From the NCBI RefSeq assembly GCF_030644225.1, contig NZ_CP128650.1:630001-694000 (forward strand): a DNA stretch of 64,000 nt, in the 5' to 3' direction. This document shows positions 34,745 to 43,922 of this stretch, in pieces. This stretch comes from Selenomonas dianae (GTDB lineage: Bacteria > Bacillota > Negativicutes > Selenomonadales > Selenomonadaceae). The notes beneath the pieces are model-generated. The model saw only the letters and a program-made list of their open reading frames with translations. It was not told where the DNA came from and did not search any database. The position numbers and the translations under genes were made by a program. Numbering within the stretch: the stretch's first letter is position 1; every line of letters begins with the position of its first letter.

Positions 34745-37666
34745 ATGAAGATAGATGACATCATCCACGGCTTTCGCCTCGTTCGCTCGGAGGAGATTGC
34801 GGAGGCGGACGGGCGGGGGCATACGTTTGTCCATGAGAAGACGGGCGCACGGCTCTTCTTTCTCGAAACGACGGACGACAACAAGGTGTTCTCGATCAGT
34901 TTCCGCACGCCACCTGTGGATGATACGGGCGTGGCGCATATCGTGGAGCACTCCGTGCTCTGCGGGTCGCGCAAGTATCCCCTCAAGGAGCCGTTCGTGG
35001 AGCTTGTGAAGGGCTCGCTCAATACGTTCCTCAACGCGATGACGTTCCCAGACAAGACGATGTACCCTGTGGCAAGCCGCAACGCACGCGATTTTCAAAA
35101 TCTGATGGACGTGTACCTCGACGCAGTGTTCTATCCATCCATGCGCACGAACCCGCAGGTGCTCATGCAGGAGGGGTGGCACTACGAACTTGACGATGTG
35201 GATGCTCCGCTCCGTTACAGTGGCGTGGTCTACAACGAGATGAAGGGTGCACTCTCGGCGCCCGATGATCTCCTTGGCAGCCGCATCATGGCGGCGCTCT
35301 ACCCCGATACGACGTATGGCTGCGAGTCGGGCGGCGATCCCGACGCGATTCCTTCACTTACACAGGAGATGTTTCTCGATTTCCATGCACGGTACTACCA
35401 TCCGTCGAACAGCTATATCTATCTGTACGGGGATATGGACATCGAGGAAAAACTTGCGTACCTCGATCGTGCGTACCTCTCGCATTTCGAGCGGATTCCC
35501 GTGCCCTCGCGCATCGACCGTCAACAGGCGTTCGCGGGGCAGGTCAAGGCGGCACATTTCTACCCCGTCGGGACGGAGGAGCCGCTGGAGGAGAACAGCT
35601 TCCTCTCGCTGAACTGGGTCATCGGTGACACGTCCGACCAGAGGCGCGTGATGGCGCTCCAGATTCTCGATCATGCGCTTCTCAGGATGCAGGGCGCACC
35701 GCTGCGTCAGGCACTCATCGACGCAGGGCTGGGGCGTGACGTGGACTCGAACTATGAGAGTGACATCCTGCAGCCGCTGTTCAGCATCATCGTGAGCAAG
35801 TCGGAGACGGCGCGTGCGGATGAATTCGTGCGGATCGTCAAGGACACGCTGCGAAAACTCGCGGACGGGGGACTGGATCACACGCTTGTACAGGCATCGC
35901 TCAATACGCTTGAGTTCCGTCTGCGCGAGTCGGACTTTGGCTCCTCGCCAAAGGGGCTCATCTACGGCATCCGCATGATGAAGACGTGGCTCTACGATGG
36001 CGCACCCGCCGACTATCTGCGCTATGAGGATGTGCTCGCGGAGCTGAAGGATGGTCTGGGAAAGGGCTACTTCGAGCAGGTGATCCGCACATCCTTCCTT
36101 GAGAATCCGCATGAGGCTCTCGTGACGCTCGCGCCGAGCCGGACGCTCGGACAGGAGCGTGCGGCGGCGCAGGAAAAGATGCTCGCGGAGAAAAAGGCGG
36201 CGATGAGCACCGCTGAGATCGCGAAGGTACTCGATTCCTGCGCGGCACTGAAGGCGGCGCAGGAGGAGGCGGACTCGGAGGATGCGCTTGCGTCGATTCC
36301 GATTCTTGCACGCTCGGACATCCGTGCGGATGCGGAGCGTCTGCCGCTTGCGGTGCGTGACTGCGCGGGGACGCAGGTTCTGTACTCCGATCTTGAGACG
36401 AACGGCATTGTCTATCTGAATTTTTACTTCCCAATGGCGGCGGTCGCACAGGCGGATCTGCCGTATGCGTATCTTCTCGCCGAGATGTTCGGCGCGGTCG
36501 ATACCGCACGGCACAGCTATGCGGAGCTTGCGATGCTGCGCAGTCTTTACACGGGCGGCTTCGGCGCGGACATTGTCGCCTATACGCGTGCGGGTGAGCC
36601 GGACTCCCTGCTCCCTCGCTTCAAGCTGCGTGCGAAGGTGCTGCGTGAGAATCTGCCGCGTCTTTTCGATCTCCTTGCGGAGATTATGACGGAGAGCGAT
36701 TTTTCGGGCGCAAAGCGTGTGCGGGAGCTGATCGACGAGGAAAAGACGGGCATGGAGCTCTCGCTCCAACGCGCGGCAAATCAGGTGGTCGCCGCGCGCA
36801 TCGCGGCGTATCTGACCCCTTCGGGACGCTATGCGGAGGTGGGCGGGCTGCCGTTCCACGACTTCCTGCGCACGTTCAAGGAGGACTTTGCGGCGCGTCA
36901 TGCGGAGATGCAGGAGGCGTTTGCACGTATTTTGCCGCAGATTTTCAATGCAAACGCTCTGATGGTGAGCGTTACCGCACCTGCTGCGGATTACGATGAA
37001 GTAGCGGCACAGCTTACAGCGTTCCGGCAGAAGCTCTCGTCCGAAACCTTCCCCGCTGCGTCGTATACATGGGAGATTGCCGCGCGAAATGAGGGGCTTA
37101 TGACGCAGAGCCGCGTGCAGTATGTGGCGAAGGGCGCGAACTTTATCAAGCTGGGGTACGAATACACGGGCGTTCTGCGTGTGCTTGAAACGCTGCTCCG
37201 CTATGACTATTTCTGGACGCGCATCCGCGTGCAGGGGGGCGCATACGGTGCGATGACGCAGTTCAACCGCAACGGCTTCATGATCTTTTCCTCCTACCGC
37301 GACCCGAACCTCGCGGAGACGCTTACGGTGCTCGATGAAACGGCGGACTATGTGCGCTCGTTCGATGTGTCCGACCGTGAGATGGACAAGTTCATCATCG
37401 GGACAATGAGCAGTGTGGATGCGCCGCTGACCCCGCAGATGAAGGGCGATATTGCGGCGACGTTCTACCTGCGCGGCATCACATGGGAGGATCGCCGGAA
37501 GGCACGCGCGGAGATTCTCACGGCACGTCAGGAGGATGTACGTGCGCTTGCGCCGATGATTGAGGCGGCAATGCGTGAAAATGTGCGCTGCGTGCTCGGC
37601 GGCGAGGAGAAGATTCGCGCGAATGAGGCACTTTTCGGCGCAATTCGCCCCGCGCTGCGAACGTGA
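34745..37666 (+). CDS. M16C family zinc metalloprotease (presequence-protease/PreP-like)
   Basis: 973 residues, the full length of the PreP/Cym1 subfamily. The inverted zinc motif HxxEH is in GVAHIVEHSVLCGSRKYPLK, followed by GSLNTFLNAMTFPDKTMYPV, strongly conserved in the family. Two M16 halves are joined by a helical hinge (~residues 470-560). The second half lacks the zinc motif as expected. No signal peptide, so probably a cytoplasmic peptidase that degrades unstructured peptides. ATG 34745 follows GGAGG. It is monocistronic with its own promoter; dapA starts 69 bp later with another promoter. Confidence 0.93.
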   Translation: MKIDDIIHGFRLVRSEEIAEADGRGHTFVHEKTGARLFFLETTDDNKVFSISFRTPPVDDTGVAHIVEHSVLCGSRKYPLKEPFVELVKGSLNTFLNAMTFPDKTMYPVASRNARDFQNLMDVYLDAVFYPSMRTNPQVLMQEGWHYELDDVDAPLRYSGVVYNEMKGALSAPDDLLGSRIMAALYPDTTYGCESGGDPDAIPSLTQEMFLDFHARYYHPSNSYIYLYGDMDIEEKLAYLDRAYLSHFERIPVPSRIDRQQAFAGQVKAAHFYPVGTEEPLEENSFLSLNWVIGDTSDQRRVMALQILDHALLRMQGAPLRQALIDAGLGRDVDSNYESDILQPLFSIIVSKSETARADEFVRIVKDTLRKLADGGLDHTLVQASLNTLEFRLRESDFGSSPKGLIYGIRMMKTWLYDGAPADYLRYEDVLAELKDGLGKGYFEQVIRTSFLENPHEALVTLAPSRTLGQERAAAQEKMLAEKKAAMSTAEIAKVLDSCAALKAAQEEADSEDALASIPILARSDIRADAERLPLAVRDCAGTQVLYSDLETNGIVYLNFYFPMAAVAQADLPYAYLLAEMFGAVDTARHSYAELAMLRSLYTGGFGADIVAYTRAGEPDSLLPRFKLRAKVLRENLPRLFDLLAEIMTESDFSGAKRVRELIDEEKTGMELSLQRAANQVVAARIAAYLTPSGRYAEVGGLPFHDFLRTFKEDFAARHAEMQEAFARILPQIFNANALMVSVTAPAADYDEVAAQLTAFRQKLSSETFPAASYTWEIAARNEGLMTQSRVQYVAKGANFIKLGYEYTGVLRVLETLLRYDYFWTRIRVQGGAYGAMTQFNRNGFMIFSSYRDPNLAETLTVLDETADYVRSFDVSDREMDKFIIGTMSSVDAPLTPQMKGDIAATFYLRGITWEDRRKARAEILTARQEDVRALAPMIEAAMRENVRCVLGGEEKIRANEALFGAIRPALRT

Positions 37667-37675
37667 GGAAAATTT

Positions 37676-37704
37676 TTGACTTTTCGTGCCGCGCGTGGGA
37701 TAAT
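37676..37704 (+). promoter_or_regulatory. Promoter of dapA
   Basis: TTGACT (37676-37681), 17-bp spacer, GATAAT (37699-37704), 31 bp before the dapA ATG. Confidence 0.8.
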
Positions 37705-37735
37705 AGCGGCAGATGAACTTGAAGGGGGAACTGCC

Positions 37736-38623
37736 ATGAAAAAGACAATTTTCCGTGGTGCCGGCGTCGCCATTATCACGCCGTTTACGGAAACAGGCGT
37801 AAATTATCCCGAACTCGGACGGATCATCGAGGATCAGATTGCGGGCGGCACGGATGCCATCATCATTACGGGTACGACGGGCGAGTCCGCGACGATGTCG
37901 GACGCGGAGCACCGTGAGGCAATCCGCTTTGCCGTGGCACAGGTGAAGGGGCGCATTCCCGTCGTGGCGGGAACCGGTTCGAACGAAACCGCCTACGCGG
38001 TTGAGCTGTCGAAGTATGCGGAGAAGGTCGGAGCAGATGCGCTCCTCCTCGTGACCCCGTATTACAACAAGTGCACGCAGAACGGGCTCATCGCGCACTA
38101 TACGAAGATCGCGGACAGCGTGAACATTCCTGCGATTCTCTACAATGTGCCTTCGCGGACGGGGGTGAGCATCAAGACGGAGACGTATGCGGTTCTCGCC
38201 AAGCATCCGCGCATTGCTGCGGTCAAGGAGGCGAGCGGCGATCTTTCGGCGATCCTGCGTCTGCGGTCGGCGGTCGGCGACGAGCTCGCGGTTTACTCCG
38301 GAAACGATGATCAGATCGTCCCCATTCTCTCGATCGGCGGTCTTGGCGTGATCTCCGTGCTCTCGAATGTTGCGCCGCAGGCGACGCACGATATATGTCG
38401 GCACTATTTTGACGGCAATACGGCGGAGGCTGCGCGTCTCCAGATCGCATATGCCGATCTCATCGCGGCGCTCTTTTGTGAGGTCAACCCGATTCCCGTC
38501 AAGACGGCGATGCGCCGTCTCGGCTATGCTACGGGTCCCCTGCGTATGCCTCTCTCGGAGATGGAGCCAGCTCATGCGGCGCAGCTCGATGCGGCTCTCA
38601 GAGCTCATGGCTTGTTGAAGTAA
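37736..38623 (+). CDS. dapA: 4-hydroxy-tetrahydrodipicolinate synthase
   Basis: 295 residues, a class I aldolase TIM barrel. It condenses pyruvate with aspartate semialdehyde in lysine and diaminopimelate synthesis. Motifs: GTTGESATMS, YNVPSRTGVSI with the catalytic Tyr, and the Schiff-base Lys in AAVKEASGDL. ATG 37736 follows GAAGGGGGAA and is preferred over an upstream in-frame start that lies inside the promoter. It is monocistronic: promoter before, terminator after. Confidence 0.96.
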   Translation: MKKTIFRGAGVAIITPFTETGVNYPELGRIIEDQIAGGTDAIIITGTTGESATMSDAEHREAIRFAVAQVKGRIPVVAGTGSNETAYAVELSKYAEKVGADALLLVTPYYNKCTQNGLIAHYTKIADSVNIPAILYNVPSRTGVSIKTETYAVLAKHPRIAAVKEASGDLSAILRLRSAVGDELAVYSGNDDQIVPILSIGGLGVISVLSNVAPQATHDICRHYFDGNTAEAARLQIAYADLIAALFCEVNPIPVKTAMRRLGYATGPLRMPLSEMEPAHAAQLDAALRAHGLLK

Positions 38624-38632
38624 TTCAATCAG

Positions 38633-38672
38633 ACGCTCTCTTTTTATGCAGTGCAGCGAGGGGGCGTTTTTT
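38633..38672 (+). terminator. Intrinsic terminator of dapA
   Basis: ACGCTCTCTT (38633-38642) pairs, with several G-U pairs, to the segment ending GGGGGCGT (38658-38667), followed by a T-run. It ends about 23 bp before folE. Confidence 0.65.
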
Positions 38673-38694
38673 GATATGGAAAGGACGGAGTGCG

Positions 38695-39300
38695 GTGACA
38701 GAGGATAAAGTCGATCTCGCACGTGCAGAATGTGCCATGCGCGAATTTCTCACGGCGGTCGGTGTTGATCTCGCGGCGCAGGGAATGGAGGAAACCCCTG
38801 CGCGTGCGGCTGCGCTCTATGCAGAGCTCTTTGCGGGACTGCACACGGATACGGAGGATCTCTGGGCGGATGTGCTGACGGAGAAGACGGACGGGCTCAT
38901 CGCCGTTCGTGCCATTTCCTTTCACTCTGTCTGTGAGCATCATCTGCTTCCGTTCTTCGGGACGGCACATATCGTCTATCGTCCGCACGCGGGGCGCGTG
39001 GCGGGCTTTGGCGTTTTTGCGCGGCTCGTTGCGCGTATGGCACAGCGTCCGCAGCTGCAGGAGCGGCTGACGGAGGACATTGCGCGGGAGATCGAGCAGG
39101 GGCTCGGGGCGGAGGGCGTACTCGTTGTGCTCGACGCGCGGCAACTCTGCATGACGATGCGCGGCGCACGAGCGTATGGGACGCATACGACGACCTCGGC
39201 GAGCAGGGGGATATTTCGTTCGGACAAAACGATGGAATTGCAGGCGTGGCAGATGCTTGGAGAGAGGAACAATGGCGAAGAGAATATATCGCTTCCCTGA
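38695..39300 (+). CDS. folE: GTP cyclohydrolase I
   Basis: 201 residues from GTG 38695, preceded by GGACGGAG. It converts GTP to dihydroneopterin triphosphate, the first step of folate synthesis. Zinc and catalytic motifs: SVCEHHLLPFFG and LDARQLCMTMRGAR; also GRVAGFGVFARLVARMAQRP and TTTSASRGIF. First gene of a folate cluster folE-folP-folB-folK/DHFR. The folP start lies inside its 3' end (29-bp overlap). Confidence 0.95.
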   Translation: MTEDKVDLARAECAMREFLTAVGVDLAAQGMEETPARAAALYAELFAGLHTDTEDLWADVLTEKTDGLIAVRAISFHSVCEHHLLPFFGTAHIVYRPHAGRVAGFGVFARLVARMAQRPQLQERLTEDIAREIEQGLGAEGVLVVLDARQLCMTMRGARAYGTHTTTSASRGIFRSDKTMELQAWQMLGERNNGEENISLP

Positions 39301-40117
39301 CGGCAAGGAACTGACGCTCGGCAGACGTACGCTTGTCATGGGGATTCTGAATGTGACGCCGGACTCGTTTTCGGACGGGGGCAAATGGAATACGCGTGAC
39401 GATGCCCTGCGGCATATGGATGAGATGGTGCGGGATGGTGCGGACATCATCGACATCGGTGCGGAGTCGAGCCGTCCCGGCTTTGTGCCGATGAGCGCGG
39501 CAGAGGAAATGGAGCGGCTTCTGCCGTTTCTCACGGAGATTTTGAAGGAATGTCCCGTTCCTGTTTCTGTGGATACATTCAAGGCCCAGACGGCGCGTGC
39601 GGCACTTCGGGCGGGCGCACATATCCTGAACGATATTTGGGGACTGCAATACGCAGAGGAGCAGGGAGCGATGGCGCGTGTCGCCGCAGAGGCGGATGTG
39701 CCTGTCGTCGTCATGCACAATCAGCACGGGACGGTATACAGCGGGGACATCATTGCGGAAATGCGTGCGTTCTTTGCGCGCTCGTTTGCAACGGCAGATG
39801 CGGCGGGGCTTGCGCGTACGAACCTCATCCTCGATCCCGGCATCGGCTTCGGCAAGACGGCGGAGCAGAATATGCACGTTCTCAGGCGCATGGATGAACT
39901 CATTTCCTACGAGGGGGAGGCGTATCCGATGCTCCTCGGAGCGAGCCGCAAGAGTTTTATCGGGGCGGCACTTGATCTGCCCGTCACGAAGCGCATGGAG
40001 GCGACGGGGGCGGTGTGCGTCATGGGCATTGAGCGCGGTGCGTCGATTGTGCGTGTGCATGATGTGAAGCCGATTGTGCGGATGTGCCGCATGACGGACG
40101 CGATTTTGGGAGCGTAG
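39272..40117 (+). CDS. folP: Dihydropteroate synthase
   Basis: 281 residues. It joins p-aminobenzoate to dihydropterin pyrophosphate and is the sulfonamide target. TIM-barrel signatures: MGILNVTPDSFSDGG, ADIIDIGAESSRPG, LILDPGIGFGKTAEQN and LLGASRKSFIG. ATG 39272 lies within folE, preceded by GAGAGGAAC, and matches the family N-terminus. folB starts two bases after the stop. Confidence 0.96.
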   Translation: MAKRIYRFPDGKELTLGRRTLVMGILNVTPDSFSDGGKWNTRDDALRHMDEMVRDGADIIDIGAESSRPGFVPMSAAEEMERLLPFLTEILKECPVPVSVDTFKAQTARAALRAGAHILNDIWGLQYAEEQGAMARVAAEADVPVVVMHNQHGTVYSGDIIAEMRAFFARSFATADAAGLARTNLILDPGIGFGKTAEQNMHVLRRMDELISYEGEAYPMLLGASRKSFIGAALDLPVTKRMEATGAVCVMGIERGASIVRVHDVKPIVRMCRMTDAILGA

Positions 40118-40119
40118 GT

Positions 40120-40494
40120 ATGGATCGAATTTTTCTGCGCGGGATGCGCTTTATGGCGTGTCACGGTGTACTGCCGCATGAGCGGGAAGTGCCGCAGCTC
40201 TTTGAGGTGGATGTGGAACTCGGACTTTCTCTGCGTGCGGCGGGGGAGAGCGACGATCTTGACGATACGGTGAACTATGCCAAGGTCTATGATGTTGTGT
40301 CCACAGTTTTGACGGTCACCCGAAAATATCTCATTGAGGCGATTGCGGAGGAGATAGCGGACGATCTTCTGCGGGATTTCGATGTGCTTCGCCTCGTGCG
40401 TGTTACTGTACACAAGCCGGCCGCACCCATCGACGGTATCTTCTCGGATGTCGGTGTCTCCATCCTGCGCCGTCGGAAAGATCTCATATGCTGA
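40120..40494 (+). CDS. folB: Dihydroneopterin aldolase
   Basis: 124 residues with family features IFLRGMRFMACHGVLPHERE, DLDDTVNYAKVYDVV and VTVHKPAAPIDGIFSDVGVS. It cleaves dihydroneopterin to 6-hydroxymethyl-dihydropterin, the FolK substrate. ATG 40120 is preceded by GGGAGCGTAGG. The last 7 bases overlap the next start. Confidence 0.95.
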   Translation: MDRIFLRGMRFMACHGVLPHEREVPQLFEVDVELGLSLRAAGESDDLDDTVNYAKVYDVVSTVLTVTRKYLIEAIAEEIADDLLRDFDVLRLVRVTVHKPAAPIDGIFSDVGVSILRRRKDLIC

Positions 40495-41474
40495 CGGCGT
40501 ATATCGGTCTTGGGGCGAATCTCGGCGCACGCGGGGAGACGATGCGTGCGGCTCTGCGGCGGATGGCGGAACTTCCGCCGGTGCGCATGGGGCAGGTGTC
40601 GCATTTCTACGAAACGCCGCCGTGGGGAAAGACCGATCAGCCGCCCTTCCTCAATGCGGCGGCGCAGATTTCGTTTGACGGAACGCCGCACGAACTGCTC
40701 GGCGCACTCCAACGCATTGAGCAGGAACTCGGACGCGTGCGTCACGAGCACTGGGGCGCACGGACGATTGACCTCGACATTCTGCATATCGAGGGGGTGG
40801 CGTATGCGGGTGGGGAGCTGACCCTGCCGCATCTCTATCTCACGGCGCGTGCGTTTGTGCTCGTGCCGCTTGCGGAGATTGCGCCTGATCTGATGGTGAA
40901 CGGTAAGAGCATTGCGGCGTGGCTTGTTGCAGTCGATACGGCGGGCATTGCGCGTGCCCCCGAGCTCTCCGCACCGTACCCGTTCGAACTCATTGCCGCC
41001 TGTGACGAGGCGGGGGGGATTGGGCGAAACGGGCAGCTGCTCACGCACTGCGCTGAGGATATGGCACATTTCCGCCGCACGACGATGGGCGGGATTCTCG
41101 TCATGGGGCGGCGCACGATGGAGAGTCTGCCCGAGCGCCGCCCGCTCGCGGGGCGTGAGAACATCGTGCTCTCGCGGACGATGGAGCGCGGGGATGACTT
41201 TCCTATTGTGCATGACCTTGCGGAGCTGTGGGCTCTGCTCGGCGTGCTGACGCAGGATGCACCACGCCCCATCTTTGTCATCGGCGGTGCGGCGTGCTAT
41301 CGTCTCCTTCTGCCCTATGTTCATCGCGCCTACATAACGCGGCTTTCAGGCACATATGCGGCGGATGTATTTCTGCCGCCGCTCGATGGCCTTGCTCGGA
41401 CAGAGTTGCGGCGCGGAGAAGATTGTATTTTTGAAATTTACGAGAGAGTGCAGCATGGCAAAGGAAATTTTTAA
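40488..41474 (+). CDS. folK: Fused HPPK (FolK) and dihydrofolate reductase
   Basis: 328 residues, two domains. Residues 1-~160 are 6-hydroxymethyl-dihydropterin pyrophosphokinase: [49 protein letters not shown] and [18 protein letters not shown]. Residues ~165-328 are DHFR-like: [57 protein letters not shown] and a YITRLSGTY-type C-terminus. The acidic active-site residue is present (AEDMAHF), but the nearly invariant Pro-Trp of the Met20 loop (PW in E. coli) is replaced by Leu-Thr in [11 protein letters not shown]. One polypeptide would therefore pyrophosphorylate the pterin and possibly reduce folate; activity of the second half is uncertain. Confidence 0.93.
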   Translation: MLTAYIGLGANLGARGETMRAALRRMAELPPVRMGQVSHFYETPPWGKTDQPPFLNAAAQISFDGTPHELLGALQRIEQELGRVRHEHWGARTIDLDILHIEGVAYAGGELTLPHLYLTARAFVLVPLAEIAPDLMVNGKSIAAWLVAVDTAGIARAPELSAPYPFELIAACDEAGGIGRNGQLLTHCAEDMAHFRRTTMGGILVMGRRTMESLPERRPLAGRENIVLSRTMERGDDFPIVHDLAELWALLGVLTQDAPRPIFVIGGAACYRLLLPYVHRAYITRLSGTYAADVFLPPLDGLARTELRRGEDCIFEIYERVQHGKGNF

Positions 41475-42150
41475 GAACGACTGGCAGGAGCTCCTCGCGG
41501 ACGAGATGGCACAGCCTTATTACCGCGAGCTGCGCACATTCCTCATCGAGGAGTATCGCACAAAACGCATCTATCCCGATATGTATTCGATCTTTAACGC
41601 ATTGCACTACACGAGCTTTGCGGATACGAAGGTCGTCATTCTCGGACAGGATCCGTACCACGGCGACGGACAGGCGCACGGGCTCTCGTTCTCCGTGCAG
41701 GTCGGCATTGATCCGCCGCCGTCCCTGCTCAATATCTACAAGGAGATGCAGGACGATCTCGGCATCGTGCCGCCCGCACACGGCTGTCTGATCCCGTGGG
41801 CAAGGCAGGGCGTGCTCCTCCTCAATACGGTGCTGACCGTGCGTGCCCATGCGGCGGCATCCCATGCGGGGCACGGTTGGGAGCGGTTCACCGACCACAT
41901 CATTCAGCTGCTCGGCGCACGTGAGCGTCCACTCGCCTTTATCCTCTGGGGAAGTCCCGCACGGAAGAAGCGCAGCCTTATCACGAATCCGCGCCATCTC
42001 ATTGTCGAGTCGCCGCACCCGAGCCCGCTCTCGGCACATCGCGGCTTCTTCGGCAGCCGTCCTTTCTCGCGCGTCAATGATTTTCTCATCGCGGCGGGCG
42101 AGACTCCGATTGCGTGGCAGCTGCCGCCGGCAGAGGAGATAGAGGCGTGA
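41455..42150 (+). CDS. ung: Uracil-DNA glycosylase
   Basis: 231 residues, family 1 UDG. It removes uracil from DNA. Motif [19 protein letters not shown] carries the catalytic Asp and the uracil-gate Tyr; also [19 protein letters not shown] and the DNA-intercalation loop [18 protein letters not shown] with the catalytic His. ATG 41455 overlaps the end of the folK fusion by 20 bp, so it is probably translated from the folate transcript. Confidence 0.96.
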   Translation: MAKEIFKNDWQELLADEMAQPYYRELRTFLIEEYRTKRIYPDMYSIFNALHYTSFADTKVVILGQDPYHGDGQAHGLSFSVQVGIDPPPSLLNIYKEMQDDLGIVPPAHGCLIPWARQGVLLLNTVLTVRAHAAASHAGHGWERFTDHIIQLLGARERPLAFILWGSPARKKRSLITNPRHLIVESPHPSPLSAHRGFFGSRPFSRVNDFLIAAGETPIAWQLPPAEEIEA

Positions 42151-42178
42151 CTTTGAATATAACAGAAAGGTATTTATC

Positions 42179-43315
42179 ATGAAAATTTCATTCCTGCGTA
42201 ATATCTGTGCGCTTGGCCTAATTGCCTGTCTCGGCGGCTGCGGTGCGCCCGCTGTGAGTTCGGCGGAGATGCCGCATGAAATCGTGCAGAAGAACAGTCC
42301 GGTGGACGGTCAGAAGGAAATCTATCTCGCGGGCGGCTGTTTCTGGGGGACGGAGCTGTATATTGACCTCGTGTACGGTGTCGTCTCGGCGGAGAGCGGC
42401 TATGCAAACGGGGCGACATCACATCCCTCCTATCGCGAGGTGTGCAGCGGGAGCGGCCATGCGGAGACCGTTCATGTCGTCTATGATCCGCGCAAGGTCA
42501 GCCTTGATCAGATCCTTACGGTGTTTTACGACTCCATCGACCCGACGGCGGTGGATCGGCAGGGCAACGACATCGGTCGGCAGTACCGCTCGGGCATCTA
42601 CTATGTGCCGCATACAGACGGCGGTGAGAGCGATGATGTGCGCGTGATCCAAGCATCCCTCGACGCCCTGCAAAAGCACATCGGCAAGCCCGTCGCGATT
42701 GAGGTGGAACCGATTGTGAACTTCTACCGTGCGGAGGAAGCGCATCAGGAATATCTTGTCAAGCACCCGAACGGCTACTGTCATATCTCACCCGCGCTCA
42801 TTGCAAAGATGCGGGAAAAACGCGCCGCCGCAGAAAATGCTGCGAGAGCGGAGGAGGGGGCGGTGCAGCGCACCTATGAAAAGCCTTCGGATGCCGAACT
42901 CAAAGAACGGTTGACGGGGATTCAGTACGCCGTCACGCAGCAAAAGGCGACCGAACCCGCCTTCCGAAACGAATACGATCACGAATTCCGCGAAGGAATT
43001 TACTGTGACATCACGACGGGCGAGCCGCTCTTTATCTCTACAGACAAATACGATTCCGGCTGTGGCTGGCCCGCATTCTCGCGCCCGATTGACCGTGCGC
43101 TCATCGCCGAGCATGAGGATCGCTCCTATGGGATGGTGCGTACCGAGGTAACGGCGGCGGGCAGCGGCGCACATCTGGGGCACGTCTTTGATGATGGTCC
43201 TGCGGCAACGGGGGGACTGCGCTACTGCATCAACAGCGCCTCCCTGCGCTTTGTTCCGAAGGAGGATATGGAACGCGAAGGATACGGGGAGTATCTCTAT
43301 CTGCTGGAGAAATAA
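42179..43315 (+). CDS. msrAB: Fused peptide-methionine sulfoxide reductase MsrA/MsrB lipoprotein
   Basis: 378 residues. A lipoprotein signal peptide with lipobox LGGC near residue 21 suggests an envelope-anchored enzyme. The MsrA domain (~45-200) has [18 protein letters not shown] with the catalytic Cys, [12 protein letters not shown] and [16 protein letters not shown] with a resolving Cys. The MsrB domain (~240-375) has [33 protein letters not shown] and the catalytic Cys in [11 protein letters not shown]. It repairs both stereoisomers of oxidised methionine in envelope proteins. ATG 42179, with AGAAAGG upstream. 28 bp after ung. Confidence 0.95.
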   Translation: MKISFLRNICALGLIACLGGCGAPAVSSAEMPHEIVQKNSPVDGQKEIYLAGGCFWGTELYIDLVYGVVSAESGYANGATSHPSYREVCSGSGHAETVHVVYDPRKVSLDQILTVFYDSIDPTAVDRQGNDIGRQYRSGIYYVPHTDGGESDDVRVIQASLDALQKHIGKPVAIEVEPIVNFYRAEEAHQEYLVKHPNGYCHISPALIAKMREKRAAAENAARAEEGAVQRTYEKPSDAELKERLTGIQYAVTQQKATEPAFRNEYDHEFREGIYCDITTGEPLFISTDKYDSGCGWPAFSRPIDRALIAEHEDRSYGMVRTEVTAAGSGAHLGHVFDDGPAATGGLRYCINSASLRFVPKEDMEREGYGEYLYLLEK

Positions 43316-43369
43316 ATAGGGCAGGAGAGAAGTCTATTGAGATGATTCGCAAAATATCTTTTTGATATA

Positions 43370-43398
43370 TTGACAAGCCCTTCATTCAATGTTATCTT
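43370..43398 (+). promoter_or_regulatory. Promoter of the cobalamin-riboswitch transcript
   Basis: TTGACA (43370-43375), 17-bp spacer, TATCTT (43393-43398), about 30 bp upstream of the riboswitch aptamer. Confidence 0.8.
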
Positions 43399-43424
43399 TA
43401 TCGAAGTATTGAAAAACTTTATAG

Positions 43425-43620
43425 CATTGGATCAGGTACGAATGTTTAATAGAGAATCCGGTAAGGAAACTATTTCCAATGAAGCCGGAGCGGTTCCGCC
43501 ACTGTAACAGTGAGCAGCCTGCATAGAAATGCCGACGGTATTTCATGGAATGTCACTGAGGATAATCCTCGGGAAGGCGCAGGTGAGCGATGAACTGGAG
43601 TCAGGAGAACTGCCTGATTG
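43425..43620 (+). promoter_or_regulatory. Cobalamin riboswitch
   Basis: Conserved aptamer blocks appear in order: ATAGAGAATCCGGTAAGG, GCCGGAGCGGTTCCGCCACT with GTAACAG, GTCACTGAGG, CTCGGGAAGGCGCAGG, GCGATGAACTGG and the B12-box region AGTCAGGAGAACTGCCTG. The order and spacing match the Cobalamin riboswitch family. It is followed 66 bases later by an intrinsic terminator, consistent with transcriptional control. The first downstream gene is a degraded substrate-binding-protein fragment, then an intact radical SAM gene, so the original regulon member appears to have been lost. Confidence 0.93.
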
Positions 43621-43685
43621 ACAATCGCCGTTTGACCTGCGAGTGATGGGGATGGGGATTCAGACCCTTCTATTGTGTACAAATT

Positions 43686-43717
43686 AAGCCCTCTTCTGCT
43701 TTTGCAGGAGGGGCTTT
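43686..43717 (+). terminator. Riboswitch-controlled intrinsic terminator
   Basis: AAGCCCTCTTCTGC pairs with GCAGGAGGGGCTT with one bulge, around a TTTT loop, followed by TTTT. It probably forms the expression platform of the cobalamin riboswitch. Confidence 0.85.
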
Positions 43718-43794
43718 TTACTTGTTCTTATGCTAAAAATATGAACATGGTGACGGTGTAGGGAGGGGATGAAAACAAAAGGTGAAAGCGGTAG

Positions 43795-43911
43795 TACCAT
43801 CTCTGCACCGTGTCCGATACCTATCGTTACAGTGCGGGGCAGAATGTGATCGAGTGTGTCTATGAACTGGCGCGTGCGGTCTATCCCGAGCGCTTTGCGG
43901 ATGTGAAGTAA
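43795..43911 (+). pseudogene. Remnant C-terminus of an ABC substrate-binding protein
   Basis: Only the last ~38 codons are left; stops occur in frame just upstream (43783, 43792). The residual peptide DTYRYSAGQNVIECVYELAR, then AVYPERFADVK, aligns by eye with the C-termini of the two intact substrate-binding proteins here (ARYVYNLSQDIVYGIQETAW... and GYIYNCSQDFVFGVQEIAYR...), sharing Y..(S)xQ(D/N), hydrophobic E-x-A and a final Y. A riboswitch-regulated corrinoid or tetrapyrrole binding protein was probably deleted here. Confidence 0.6.
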
Positions 43912-43922
43912 AGGAGACTGCG

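Noticed and set aside
35354-38722. 1,122-codon minus-strand open frame opposite the M16C protease and dapA
   Set aside because: Shadow frame in GC-rich sequence; both + strand genes have clear motifs, promoters and ribosome-binding sites.
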